The notes under the pieces were generated by a model. That model ran no database searches. It was given only the letters and a program-made list of their open reading frames with translations, and was not told the origin of the DNA. From contig JAILCC010000008.1 of assembly GCA_024680555.1 (NCBI GenBank), positions 1 to 64,000 of the forward strand: a stretch of 64,000 nt of DNA. Direction: 5' to 3'. The stretch comes from a bacterium. GTDB taxonomy: Bacteria > Cyanobacteriota > Vampirovibrionia > Gastranaerophilales > JAILCC01. Shown piece by piece: positions 47,682 through 56,538 of the stretch. Every line of letters starts with the position of its first letter. Position 1 is the first letter of the stretch. The position numbers were made by a program, and so were the translations under genes.

Positions 47682-50141
47682 ATGCAAGTTTCACTTGAAT
47701 GGCTAAATGAATATGTTGATATAAAAGATTTATCGCCCGAAGAAATTGCTCACGGACTTACTATGAGCGGCTTGGAGTGCGAAGGTATAGACAGAATAGG
47801 TGCTAAATTTACTAATATTAAGGTTGTTGAAATTCAAAAAATTGACAATCATCCGAATGCTGATAAGTTGCACTTGGTAACGGTTTTTGACGGAACTTCT
47901 CAAAAAATCGTTGTATGTGGTGCTCAAAATATTGAAGTCGGGCAAAAAGTTCCTTATGCGTCTGTCGGTTCTACTGTTTTAGACAGAAAAACTGGTGAAA
48001 GCTTCCAACTCACACCGGCTGTAATTAGAGGAGTCGAATCACAAGGCATGTTGTGTTCGGATGACGAACTCGGGGTTGCTGATTTAAAACTTCAGGAAGA
48101 GGACGGTATACTTATTCTTAACAGAATTTTTGACAATGTGACTGTCGGTGCTGATGTAAAAGATGTCTTAAACCTTCCCGAAGATACGGTACTTCATGTT
48201 GCGCCTACTGCCAATAGGGGTGATGAAATGTCTGTTGTTGGTATTGCAAGAGAAGTAGCGACAATATTTTCCAGAGAACTAAAATTCAGTCCGATGAGTT
48301 GTACAAACGAAATTAAGGCTCCGAATTTTGAAGTAAAAATAGACGAAAATGTATGTAAATACTATTCAGTAGCGGTTTTAAAAGATTTAAAAGTTGCTCC
48401 GTCTCCTGCTTGGATGCAACGCAGACTTTTGGCATCGGGAGTCAGGGCAATAAGCAATATTGTTGACGTTACAAACTATGTTATGCTTGAATACGGTCAA
48501 CCATTGCACTCTTTTGACCTTGATAAATTGAACGGATATCTTGAAGTCAGAACAGCAAAAGAGGGCGAAACAATTACCACGCTTGATGGCGAAGAAAGAC
48601 AGCTCAATAATAATTCTGTTCTTATTGCAACAAAAGAAGGCGGTGTGGCTCTTGCCGGTGTTATGGGCGGAGAAAATTCCGAAATTGATGACAATACAAA
48701 GAATATTGCGTTAGAAGCGGCATTTTTCCCTGCTGCAAGTACAAGAAGATGTGCAAAGAGTGTAGGTTTAAGAACGGAAGCAAACGCAAGATTTGAACGT
48801 GGTGTTGATATGGAAATGGTTAAACCGGCGCTGATTAGAGCTATTCAGCTCTTAGTAGAGCTTTGCGGAGCTAAGTTTGAAGGTATTGCACAAGCAGGCA
48901 ATAATGCGCTGCCTGAGCAGCTTATCACCCTCAGATACGCACAAATTAAACGCTATTTGGGTATAGATATTCCGGAAGAAACCTGCATCTCTATTCTTAG
49001 CAGTTTGGGCTTTAAACTTTGCGGAAAAAATCAACTTGCGGCAAGATTTTCTGTTCCAGGTTTCAGAGCGGTTGACGTGACAAGAGAGATTGATTTGATA
49101 GAAGAAATCGCTCGTATTCACGGTTATGACAAAATTGAACCGACGCTTCCCGACAAAACCGTTGCTGCTGAGGTAAAAAAAGAGGATTTGACCGTAAAAA
49201 AATTGTGCAATCTGCTTTTGGGTAAAGGGTTCTATGAAGCAATGACTTCTTCATTGATAGGAAAGCCCCTTTATGACTGGGCAGGAATAAAATATGATGA
49301 AGCAAAGAACGTTGAAGTTTGTTATTCTCAGTCTGAAGACTTCTGTATGCTTCGCCAGAGCGTAATTCCGAGCCTCTTGAATATTATCAAATACAACTTT
49401 GACAACGGTTCAAAAAATTTAAGATTTTTTGAAAATGCAAAAACTTATACAATAGAAGAACCCGCAACTGAAAAAACAACAGGGGTAAAGGAAAAACGTA
49501 TTCTATGTGGTTTGATTACAGGCAACGCAAATACTTCAAACTGGCAAGAAACCGAAGATGTTGATTTCTACACACTGAAGGGTGTCATAGAAAATATTTT
49601 TGAAGAACTAAAACTTACGCAAAGAGTTATATATTCACCTTGCGAAGATGTAAACTATTTACATCCAAAACGCAGCGCTTATGCTGCGGTTTTGGGCAAA
49701 AATAAAGCGCCGGTTGCAAAATTCGGTCAGCTTCATCCTGTTATAAAAGACAGAATGAAATTCAATCAGGATGTATTCTTCTTTGAAATTGACCTTGATG
49801 CATTGTTGGAAAATGTAAACTATAATGCGGTTTTGGTTAAAGAACTTCCCGTATATCCGGAAGTAACCAGAGATATCGCATTCATTGTGAAAAATGATGT
49901 TTCTTATCAGGATTTGGCAAAATCAATAAAGAAATTTGTTTCTCCAAACCTGTTTAACGGTGCTGATATTTTTGACGTTTATCAGGGTGAACACGTTGAA
50001 GAAGGTCATAAGAGCGTTGCATTCCACATTTATCTGCAAGATAAGAGCGCAACACTTACAGACCAGATTATTGATACCGAAATAAATAAAATCAAAGACG
50101 GTTTGAAAAAATTCTATTCATCAGTAACCTTTAGAGAATAA
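47682..50141 (+). CDS. pheT: Phenylalanine-tRNA ligase beta subunit
   Basis: 819 residues, the usual length. In order: N-terminal domain, tRNA-binding OB fold (about 40-150, KIDNHPNADKLHLVTV and GVESQGMLCSDDELG), B3/B4 editing domain (NYVMLEYGQPLHSFD, GVMGGENSEI), B5 domain, catalytic-like core (RFFENAKTY) and the C-terminal anticodon-binding FDX-ACB domain (LPVYPEVTRDIAFIV). GGAGG precedes the ATG. smpB starts 6 bp downstream. Confidence 0.97.
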   Translation: MQVSLEWLNEYVDIKDLSPEEIAHGLTMSGLECEGIDRIGAKFTNIKVVEIQKIDNHPNADKLHLVTVFDGTSQKIVVCGAQNIEVGQKVPYASVGSTVLDRKTGESFQLTPAVIRGVESQGMLCSDDELGVADLKLQEEDGILILNRIFDNVTVGADVKDVLNLPEDTVLHVAPTANRGDEMSVVGIAREVATIFSRELKFSPMSCTNEIKAPNFEVKIDENVCKYYSVAVLKDLKVAPSPAWMQRRLLASGVRAISNIVDVTNYVMLEYGQPLHSFDLDKLNGYLEVRTAKEGETITTLDGEERQLNNNSVLIATKEGGVALAGVMGGENSEIDDNTKNIALEAAFFPAASTRRCAKSVGLRTEANARFERGVDMEMVKPALIRAIQLLVELCGAKFEGIAQAGNNALPEQLITLRYAQIKRYLGIDIPEETCISILSSLGFKLCGKNQLAARFSVPGFRAVDVTREIDLIEEIARIHGYDKIEPTLPDKTVAAEVKKEDLTVKKLCNLLLGKGFYEAMTSSLIGKPLYDWAGIKYDEAKNVEVCYSQSEDFCMLRQSVIPSLLNIIKYNFDNGSKNLRFFENAKTYTIEEPATEKTTGVKEKRILCGLITGNANTSNWQETEDVDFYTLKGVIENIFEELKLTQRVIYSPCEDVNYLHPKRSAYAAVLGKNKAPVAKFGQLHPVIKDRMKFNQDVFFFEIDLDALLENVNYNAVLVKELPVYPEVTRDIAFIVKNDVSYQDLAKSIKKFVSPNLFNGADIFDVYQGEHVEEGHKSVAFHIYLQDKSATLTDQIIDTEINKIKDGLKKFYSSVTFRE

Positions 50142-50147
50142 ACGGCT

Positions 50148-50612
50148 ATGGGCAATAAGAGTGAACATAAAATTCTGGCAGATAATCGAAAAGCGTTTCA
50201 TGATTATGAAATTCTTGAAAAATATACTGCGGGTATTGTTCTCACCGGAACTGAAATAAAATCTGTCCGTAAAGGTTCCGTTAACCTGAAGGACGGCTTT
50301 GCAAGAATTGAAGAAGGCGAAGTGTGGCTTTATAACGTGCACATAAGCCCCTATGAAAACGGTAACAGATACAACCATGAACCGCTTAGGAACAGAAAAC
50401 TGTTACTCAAAAAACAAGAAATAAATAAACTCATAGGTAAGTTGAAAGAATCGGGTTTGACATTGGTTCCTATAAATATGCATCTTGAACACGGTTTTGC
50501 GAAGGTTGAAATTGCACTTGCCAAAGGTAAAACGCTCCACGATAAGCGTGAAACTATCAGCAAAAAAACTGCAAAACGTGAAATCGAAAAAGCAATGAAA
50601 AGGAATTATTAA
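50148..50612 (+). CDS. smpB: SsrA-binding protein SmpB
   Basis: 154 residues. Partner of tmRNA in rescue of stalled ribosomes. Typical segments: [54 protein letters not shown] and the C-terminal tail [21 protein letters not shown]. Cotranscribed with pheST. The ssrA gene is not in this window. Confidence 0.97.
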   Translation: MGNKSEHKILADNRKAFHDYEILEKYTAGIVLTGTEIKSVRKGSVNLKDGFARIEEGEVWLYNVHISPYENGNRYNHEPLRNRKLLLKKQEINKLIGKLKESGLTLVPINMHLEHGFAKVEIALAKGKTLHDKRETISKKTAKREIEKAMKRNY

Positions 50613-50666
50613 AATATATCCCACTTGTCTAATATTAAGGACTTTTTATTTTATTCTTTATCGTTT

Positions 50667-50672
50667 TATAAT
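50667..50672 (+). promoter_or_regulatory. -10 box of the peptide transporter operon
   Basis: TATAAT (50667-50672) with the ATG at 50679 only 6 nt downstream; no ribosome-binding site. This favours the lipoprotein start at 50679 over the in-frame start at 50625, and predicts a leaderless mRNA. Confidence 0.6.
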
Positions 50673-50678
50673 AACGTT

Positions 50679-52535
50679 ATGAATAAGAAGATAATATACA
50701 CCATTTTAATATTAGGCTTTTTTGTTTTTTGGGGTTCATCTTGTTTACATAGAGATGTTATTGAGGAAGAAGAAAAAATTGCCGAAAACAAAACTGAAGA
50801 AGCCATATTTGAAAAAATAAAACCGCCGTTTGAAATAAGGGAAATAAACGGACGAGAATATCTTATCTCAAGAGGTGATGTCGGCAGGTATGGTGGTGCT
50901 TTTTCAAATTCTACAATAGGTGAAGGTCCGAAAACATTTAATATCTGGAATTCCAAAGATGCTACATCAAGCACCCTTGCGGGTTTGATGTTTGAGGGAA
51001 TGTTTACGACAGATGCATATACGGGTGAAGTCATACCAAAACTTGCCAAAAAAGTTGAAATTGCAAAAGACGGAAAAACATATACTGTCACTCTTCGCAA
51101 GGGCTTAAAATGGTCTGACGGCAGAGAAATAACAGCAGATGATGTTGAATTTACATATAATACAATTATTAAAGGCGGTTACGGCGATACGAGCAGCCGT
51201 GATGTTATGGCTGTTGACGGTGTTATGCCTTCTTGCAAAAAAATTGATAAATATACTCTCGAATTTGTTACGCCAAAAACTTTTGCGCCATTTTTGAGAA
51301 TGCTCGGTTTTGCAATTGCTCCCAAACATATTCTAAAACCCATTACTGACAAAGGGATAGATGAGTTTAATCGATTTTGGGGCGTAACGACAAAGCCCGA
51401 AGATTTTGTTGTCTCGGGGGCATTCAAATTAAAAGAGTACGTTCCTGCGCAGAGAGTTATTTTTGAGCGAAATAAAGATTATTCTATGGCGGATAAAAAC
51501 GGAAATTTGCTTCCGTATCTTGATAAATATGTTGTCTATATTGTCGGAGATTTGAACAATCAGGTCTTAAAGTTTGAGGGCGGCGAGCTTGATATTTTGC
51601 CTGTAAGGGGCAATCAAGTTGCACGGTTTAAGGCTCTTGAAAAAAATTCTGATTACAAAATGTATAACCTCGGTGCGGGCGACGGAACAACTTTTATAAG
51701 TTTTAACCTCAATAACCGTAAAAATGACAAAGGCAAATATTATGTTGAGCCTAAAAAACAAAAATGGTTTAATAATAACAATTTCAGAAAAGCTGTTGAT
51801 TACGCAATAGACAGGGAGTTCATTGTTTCTAATATTATCAGCGGTGTCGGGATGCCTTTATTTACGGCAGAGGGTTTATCTTCAATTTACTTAAATAAAA
51901 CTTTGGCAAAAGGACATCCGCAAAATCTTCAATATGCGCAAAAACTTCTTTCTCAAGCAGGTTTCAGTAAGGATGAAAACGGTATTTTGCATGATAAAGA
52001 GGGAAATGAGGTTGAGTTTACCTTGATGACAAATGCAGGAAATCTCGAAAGGGAATCTATTGGCGTTATTATTAAGGAAGATTTGGCAAAATTGGGTATG
52101 AAAGTCAATTTTAAACCAATAGAATTTAACGTTCTTGTCGGTAAAATAACAGGTTCAATGGACTGGGATGCAATAATTATGGGGTTGACCGGTTCGGCAC
52201 TTGAGCCGAATAATGGTGCAAACGTATGGTATTCTTACGGAAGCTTGCACATGTTTAATATAAGACAGGGTAAAGATGCCATAAACAGAACAAATATACT
52301 GCCATGGGAAAAAAGATTGGATGAACTTTTCTCTCAAGGTGCAACAACATTGGGATTTGAAAATCGTAAAAAAATATATGACGAATATCAACAGATAGTG
52401 TATGATTATAATCCGTTCATATATTTATACAGTCCGTTAAATATTTATGCGGTTCGCAAAAAGTATAAAAACCTTGAACCGACTGCGCTTGGCGGAGTAA
52501 TTCATAATTTAGAGGAGATTTATATAGAAGAATGA
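50679..52535 (+). CDS. ABC transporter substrate-binding lipoprotein (peptide/nickel type, SBP family 5)
   Basis: 618 residues. N-terminal MNKKIIYTILILGFFVFWGSSC gives a lipoprotein signal with Cys at 22 (lipobox GSSC, less ideal than LxxC). The body has family-5 features: IWNSKDATSSTLAGLMFEG, LRKGLKWSDGREITADDVEFTY, and the C-terminal AVDYAIDREFIVSNI and RKKIYDEYQQIVYDYNPFIYLY. Members bind oligopeptides, dipeptides or nickel; this one's ligand is unknown. It overlaps the first permease gene by 4 nt. Confidence 0.92.
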   Translation: MNKKIIYTILILGFFVFWGSSCLHRDVIEEEEKIAENKTEEAIFEKIKPPFEIREINGREYLISRGDVGRYGGAFSNSTIGEGPKTFNIWNSKDATSSTLAGLMFEGMFTTDAYTGEVIPKLAKKVEIAKDGKTYTVTLRKGLKWSDGREITADDVEFTYNTIIKGGYGDTSSRDVMAVDGVMPSCKKIDKYTLEFVTPKTFAPFLRMLGFAIAPKHILKPITDKGIDEFNRFWGVTTKPEDFVVSGAFKLKEYVPAQRVIFERNKDYSMADKNGNLLPYLDKYVVYIVGDLNNQVLKFEGGELDILPVRGNQVARFKALEKNSDYKMYNLGAGDGTTFISFNLNNRKNDKGKYYVEPKKQKWFNNNNFRKAVDYAIDREFIVSNIISGVGMPLFTAEGLSSIYLNKTLAKGHPQNLQYAQKLLSQAGFSKDENGILHDKEGNEVEFTLMTNAGNLERESIGVIIKEDLAKLGMKVNFKPIEFNVLVGKITGSMDWDAIIMGLTGSALEPNNGANVWYSYGSLHMFNIRQGKDAINRTNILPWEKRLDELFSQGATTLGFENRKKIYDEYQQIVYDYNPFIYLYSPLNIYAVRKKYKNLEPTALGGVIHNLEEIYIEE

Positions 52536-53500
52536 ACGTATTTATATACATAATTAAAAGACTTATAAATGCTGTCCCGATACTTATTTTGGTATCTCTA
52601 ATCAGCTTTTTTATAATACGTTTGAGCCCTATTGATCCACTTAGTGAGCTTAAACTCAATCCCGCAATATCTCCGCAAACACTTGAAGCGGAAAGAGTTC
52701 GGCTTGGATTAGATTTGCCCTTGTATAAACAATACTTAAAATGGGGAGGAAACTTTATAAAAGGTGATATGGGAGTATCGACTTCGGGTGAACTCGTTTC
52801 TGACAGGTTGAAAGAACGTATCCCCAATACGCTATTGCTTACGGGGATAGTAATTCTTCTTACTTGGCTTGTCGGGATACCACTGGGCATTTATGCCGCA
52901 TTGAATTGGCGAAAGCCGGCCGACAGAGTCATAACGGTGTTTACATCCGTTGGTATGGCGATACCGTCATTCTTTTATGCTCTTTTATTATTGGTTTTTG
53001 CTGTTAAAACAGGCTGGTTTCCCATCGGGGGTTTGACGAGTTTTAATTTTGCCCAGATGAATATATTTGGGAAAATTTTTGATATAATTCATCACCTGTT
53101 TTTGCCTGTACTTGTGCTTTTCACGCTTAGTTTGGCAGGACTCCAAAGACAAATGAGAGGAAATTTGTTGGATGTTCTTGAGTCTGATTATGTAAAACTT
53201 GCTCGGGCAAAAGGTTTGCCTGAAAATAAAGTTATATACAAGCACGCAGTAAGAAATGCGATAAATCCTATGGTAACGCTTATAGGATTTGAATTTGCGG
53301 GGCTTCTTAGCGGTGCAGCATTGACCGAGTACGTGTTTCAGTATCCCGGACTTGGCAGACTCGTATTAGAAGCGGTAATGAAATCAGATATAAACCTTGT
53401 AATGGCGAGTTTGATGATAGGTTCGATTATGTTAGTGGTCGGGAACATAATTGCGGACATACTTTTGAAGCTTGTTGATCCGAGAGTAACAATGGAGTAG
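52532..53500 (+). CDS. ABC transporter permease (DppB/OppB type)
   Basis: 322 residues, six membrane segments, starting with MNVFIYIIKRLINAVPILILVSLISFFI. The EAA loop that contacts the ATPase is visible as RAKGLPENKVIYKHAVRNAINPMVTLIG. Start overlaps the substrate-binding gene stop (ATGA). Together with the next gene it forms the membrane channel of a peptide-type importer. Confidence 0.95.
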   Translation: MNVFIYIIKRLINAVPILILVSLISFFIIRLSPIDPLSELKLNPAISPQTLEAERVRLGLDLPLYKQYLKWGGNFIKGDMGVSTSGELVSDRLKERIPNTLLLTGIVILLTWLVGIPLGIYAALNWRKPADRVITVFTSVGMAIPSFFYALLLLVFAVKTGWFPIGGLTSFNFAQMNIFGKIFDIIHHLFLPVLVLFTLSLAGLQRQMRGNLLDVLESDYVKLARAKGLPENKVIYKHAVRNAINPMVTLIGFEFAGLLSGAALTEYVFQYPGLGRLVLEAVMKSDINLVMASLMIGSIMLVVGNIIADILLKLVDPRVTME

Positions 53501-53505
53501 CAAGA

Positions 53506-54594
53506 ATGGCAAAGCAGATTATAATTGATAGAAGTCCCATAAAACAAATTCTTAAAGACAGATTTGCCGTTATTGCTTTTGTTGTCTTATTTGTAATGTA
53601 TCTTTTAATTGCATTTGCGGATTTCTTTGCGGTATATCAAGAAGATTTTTCCGACAGAAATATGTCCTATGCTCCACCTTCAAGGATTTATGTAATCACG
53701 CCCGAGGGTAAATTTTCAATGCCGTATACATATAATTATAAAAGAGTTTTTAATCCCGAAACTTTTGCAACAGACTATAAAACAGACAGAAGCCAAAGAT
53801 ATTATTTGAAACTTTTTGCAAAAGGTTTTGAGTACAAGTTTTTGGGCATAATAAAAACGGACAGACATTTGTTCGGACTGGATAACAAACAGGGAAGATT
53901 ATACTTTTTAGGCAGTGACATAAACGGCAGAGATAATTTTTCAAGACTTTTATACGGCGGTCAAATATCTTTAACGATAGGATTTCTTGCATTGTTTATT
54001 TCTTTTCCGTTAGGATTGTTGTATGGCGGAATTTCGGGATATTTCGGCGGACTTATTGACAACGTTATGATGCGTGTGGCGGAAGCTATAATGTCTATTC
54101 CGAGTTTTTATCTTTTGATTATTCTTGCGGCGCTTTTACCTGCAAATATGACAAGCACCCAACGATTTGCGCTGATTATTGTCATCCTTGCTTTTATCGG
54201 TTGGGCGGGTTTTGCAAGGGTTGTCAGGGGTATGGTCTTGTCAATAAAAAATCAGGAATTTGTCGAGAGTGCAAAAAGTATCGGTGCAAGCTCGTTTAGA
54301 ATAATTACAAAGCACATTCTTCCTCAAACAATGAGCTATGTTCTTGTTGCAATAACATTGAGTGTTCCCGGGTATATTTTGGGCGAATCGGGCTTGAGCT
54401 TTTTAGGATTGGGTATTCAGCAGCCGGATGCAAGCTGGGGTAATATGTTGAAAGAGGCGCAGGAATACACAAATATTTTGTATCGTCCTTGGCTTTTGAC
54501 TCCGGGGTATTTGATTTTTGTAACTATTTTGTCATTTAATTTGATAGGTGATACAATTCGGGATGTGTTGGATCCGAAAAGTTATGGGAGATAA
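53506..54594 (+). CDS. ABC transporter permease (DppC/OppC type)
   Basis: 362 residues. After an N-terminal membrane segment and a roughly 100-residue extracytoplasmic insertion (about 45-140, more than usual for DppC) come the GRDNFSRLLYGGQISL motif, five further membrane segments and the EAA loop ESAKSIGASSFRIITKHILPQT. GYILGESGLSFLGLGIQ is typical of the family. It begins 5 bp after the other permease. No ATP-binding subunit follows; the next gene is MgtC-like. Confidence 0.95.
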   Translation: MAKQIIIDRSPIKQILKDRFAVIAFVVLFVMYLLIAFADFFAVYQEDFSDRNMSYAPPSRIYVITPEGKFSMPYTYNYKRVFNPETFATDYKTDRSQRYYLKLFAKGFEYKFLGIIKTDRHLFGLDNKQGRLYFLGSDINGRDNFSRLLYGGQISLTIGFLALFISFPLGLLYGGISGYFGGLIDNVMMRVAEAIMSIPSFYLLIILAALLPANMTSTQRFALIIVILAFIGWAGFARVVRGMVLSIKNQEFVESAKSIGASSFRIITKHILPQTMSYVLVAITLSVPGYILGESGLSFLGLGIQQPDASWGNMLKEAQEYTNILYRPWLLTPGYLIFVTILSFNLIGDTIRDVLDPKSYGR

Positions 54595-54597
54595 AAA

Positions 54598-55323
54598 TTG
54601 GAATTAACTTTGCATGAAGCGTCATACTATTTTGACATAATTTTGAGAGTGTTTATTGCGGTAGTTTTGGGGTTTGTAATAGGTTTTGAAAGAGAACTTA
54701 CAAGCAAATTTGCAGGACTTAGAACGCATATACTTGTTTGTATCGGTTCGTGCATTTTTACAATTTTATCAATATGGGTTTTTCCTACTGCAGTAGCAGA
54801 CGGACAGTATCAGGCTTATGGTGATCCTGCCAGAATTGCTGCACAAATTCTTACAGGTATCGGTTTTATTGGTGGTGGTACGGTATTGAGGCATGGTTCA
54901 TCAGTATTTGGTTTAACTACGGCAGCAACACTTTGGACAACGGCAAGTATCGGTATGGCAGTCGGGTGCGGTCAAATTATTCTTGCTGTTGTAGCAACGA
55001 TATTAACGCTTTGCGTATTGGTTTTAATAAGAAAATTAGAAACAGGCTTTTTGAAAAAATTTACCCAAAAAACAGCAACCATCCGTGCTACTTTGATTGT
55101 TGAAAAAAATTATGTGCCGGACGTAATAAAGGCGGTTAGTACGACTTTCGACAAGATTGTTGAAATAAATCACAACAAGAGTGACAGGATGGACGAAAGA
55201 GAAAAAATTTATATAGAAACAAAATATGTTTCCCAAAATCCGGTTCGTGATGTGTACAATAAAATGAGTGAAATTCCGAATATAGAAAATCTTTTCATCA
55301 CAAACATGAATTTTGAAAAATAA
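54598..55323 (+). CDS. MgtC/SapB-family membrane protein
   Basis: 241 residues from a TTG start, fixed by GGGAG about 7 nt upstream. About five membrane segments. Family hallmarks are RVFIAVVLGFVIGFERE, GLRTHILVCIGSCIFT, RIAAQILTGIGFIGGGTVLRHG and GLTTAATLW. The soluble C-terminal part (about 155-241) is an ACT-like regulatory domain. MgtC proteins affect ATP synthase or membrane potential in some pathogens; role here unknown. It is placed 3 bp after the permease and is convergent with the minus-strand gene ending at 55324. Confidence 0.92.
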   Translation: MELTLHEASYYFDIILRVFIAVVLGFVIGFERELTSKFAGLRTHILVCIGSCIFTILSIWVFPTAVADGQYQAYGDPARIAAQILTGIGFIGGGTVLRHGSSVFGLTTAATLWTTASIGMAVGCGQIILAVVATILTLCVLVLIRKLETGFLKKFTQKTATIRATLIVEKNYVPDVIKAVSTTFDKIVEINHNKSDRMDEREKIYIETKYVSQNPVRDVYNKMSEIPNIENLFITNMNFEK

Positions 55324-55920
55324 TTATTGATAGCATGATGAGAGTACGTCGTACAATTCTTGACTGTTACCGAGTTTATTGGCTTCCATAGACAACATTT
55401 TACCGTTTTTAAAATCAATAACGCAAATAGCTTTAGTTTCGCAATTATCAACAAAGGCATTATGTTCCATTGCTTCCTCTACAGTATGTACATCGGGGAT
55501 ATTTAATTCTCCTTGATATACATGCCTTTCAACAAACGTAAATTTATTTGTCCAAGCCGGAGAATTTTTATACGATAAAATGTCTTTTTGAAATTGTAAA
55601 TTGTATGGACAGTAAAAATCGACTAAGGTTGCATATATAACGAGTGTTTTTCCGCCTGCCATATCTTCGTACCCTTTGTGCTTCAAATATGCCGCCAAAT
55701 TGCTGTCCAAATCTTGCATCTGATATTTTGCGATAAACGGTTTTGTTTTTGGTGAAACCGACTGTGTCTTGGTCGGAATATTTACAACAGTTTCGTCAAA
55801 GGAAGCAGCTACATTTTTGACGGGATTATTGGCTTTGTGAAGAGATGCAAATGCAAATGTAGCTATAATTGTCAGAGCTGTAATCGTATATGCCCATCCT
55901 GTGTTTTTATTATGCAACAT
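55324..55920 (-). CDS. Thioredoxin-like exported/anchored protein, paralogue of the next gene
   Basis: 198 residues. N-terminal anchor or signal (WAYTITALTIIATFAFASL). The C-terminal 120 residues follow a thioredoxin-like order: KTLVIYATLVDFYCPYNLQFQ, a helix, then SPAWTNKFTFVERHVYQG, and ICVIDFKNGKMLSME near the end. It has YCPYN with one Cys instead of CxxC, so no standard disulfide exchange. It ends on the stop next to the MgtC-like gene, and shares KSP-WT-KF-FV and ICVIDF--KKLS motifs with the neighbour at 55953, pointing to a tandem duplication. Confidence 0.65.
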   Translation of the reverse strand: MLHNKNTGWAYTITALTIIATFAFASLHKANNPVKNVAASFDETVVNIPTKTQSVSPKTKPFIAKYQMQDLDSNLAAYLKHKGYEDMAGGKTLVIYATLVDFYCPYNLQFQKDILSYKNSPAWTNKFTFVERHVYQGELNIPDVHTVEEAMEHNAFVDNCETKAICVIDFKNGKMLSMEANKLGNSQELYDVLSSCYQ

Positions 55921-55952
55921 TATATTTTCCTTTTGTTATACAAAACGTTTTG

Positions 55953-56462
55953 TTAGTTATAGCATTTTGAAAAGACGGTGTATAAATATTTGCTATCGTT
56001 TTTCTTTTCGGGCGGAATGGAATAGAGTTTTTTCTTTTCAAAATCTATAACACAAATTCCGTTGCAAGGCTTTTTTACTGCTGAATATGCTCCCTCGTGT
56101 GCACTGGTATTAACTTTTACAAATTCAAATTTTTTTGTCCACTCCGGAGATTTCTTATAAAGCTCGATAGTCTTGTTGTTGCCGGAATATAATACAAGTT
56201 TTTTCCCCTCTTTATATTCATTTTTATAGATACCTTTTGATAATATTTCTAATTTGGATTGCTCAATGTTTGAAACAATGCTTGAAATATCATTGTCATC
56301 TGCTCTTTCTCCGGCATTTATTTCGGCGGTTTTAAAGGCATTATTTATTTCATTCATTGTTTCGTTGTGCGATACTGCTGCATAAACGACAATTATTATA
56401 CACGCAATAAAGCTGTATATTGTCCTAATAAGTTTTCTTCTTCCGAAAAACCACATAAACAC
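55953..56462 (-). CDS. Thioredoxin-like exported/anchored protein, paralogue
   Basis: 169 residues with an N-terminal hydrophobic segment (about 12-30, TIYSFIACIIIVVYAAVSH). The C-terminal half contains KKLVLYSGNNKTIELYKKSPEWTKKFEFVKVN and NGICVIDFEKKKLYS, which align with the 198-residue neighbour. It has lost the YCPYN Cys (here SGNNK), so is even less likely to be redox-active. The two genes are 32 bp apart on the same strand. Possibly lineage-specific envelope proteins. Confidence 0.65.
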   Translation of the reverse strand: MFMWFFGRRKLIRTIYSFIACIIIVVYAAVSHNETMNEINNAFKTAEINAGERADDNDISSIVSNIEQSKLEILSKGIYKNEYKEGKKLVLYSGNNKTIELYKKSPEWTKKFEFVKVNTSAHEGAYSAVKKPCNGICVIDFEKKKLYSIPPEKKNDSKYLYTVFSKCYN

Positions 56463-56538
56463 CTGCCGTTAAAATTGATTTGTATAAAGTAATTAAACCA
56501 GTAATCAGAAGTTTTGACATCATTTTTTTTAACGACTT

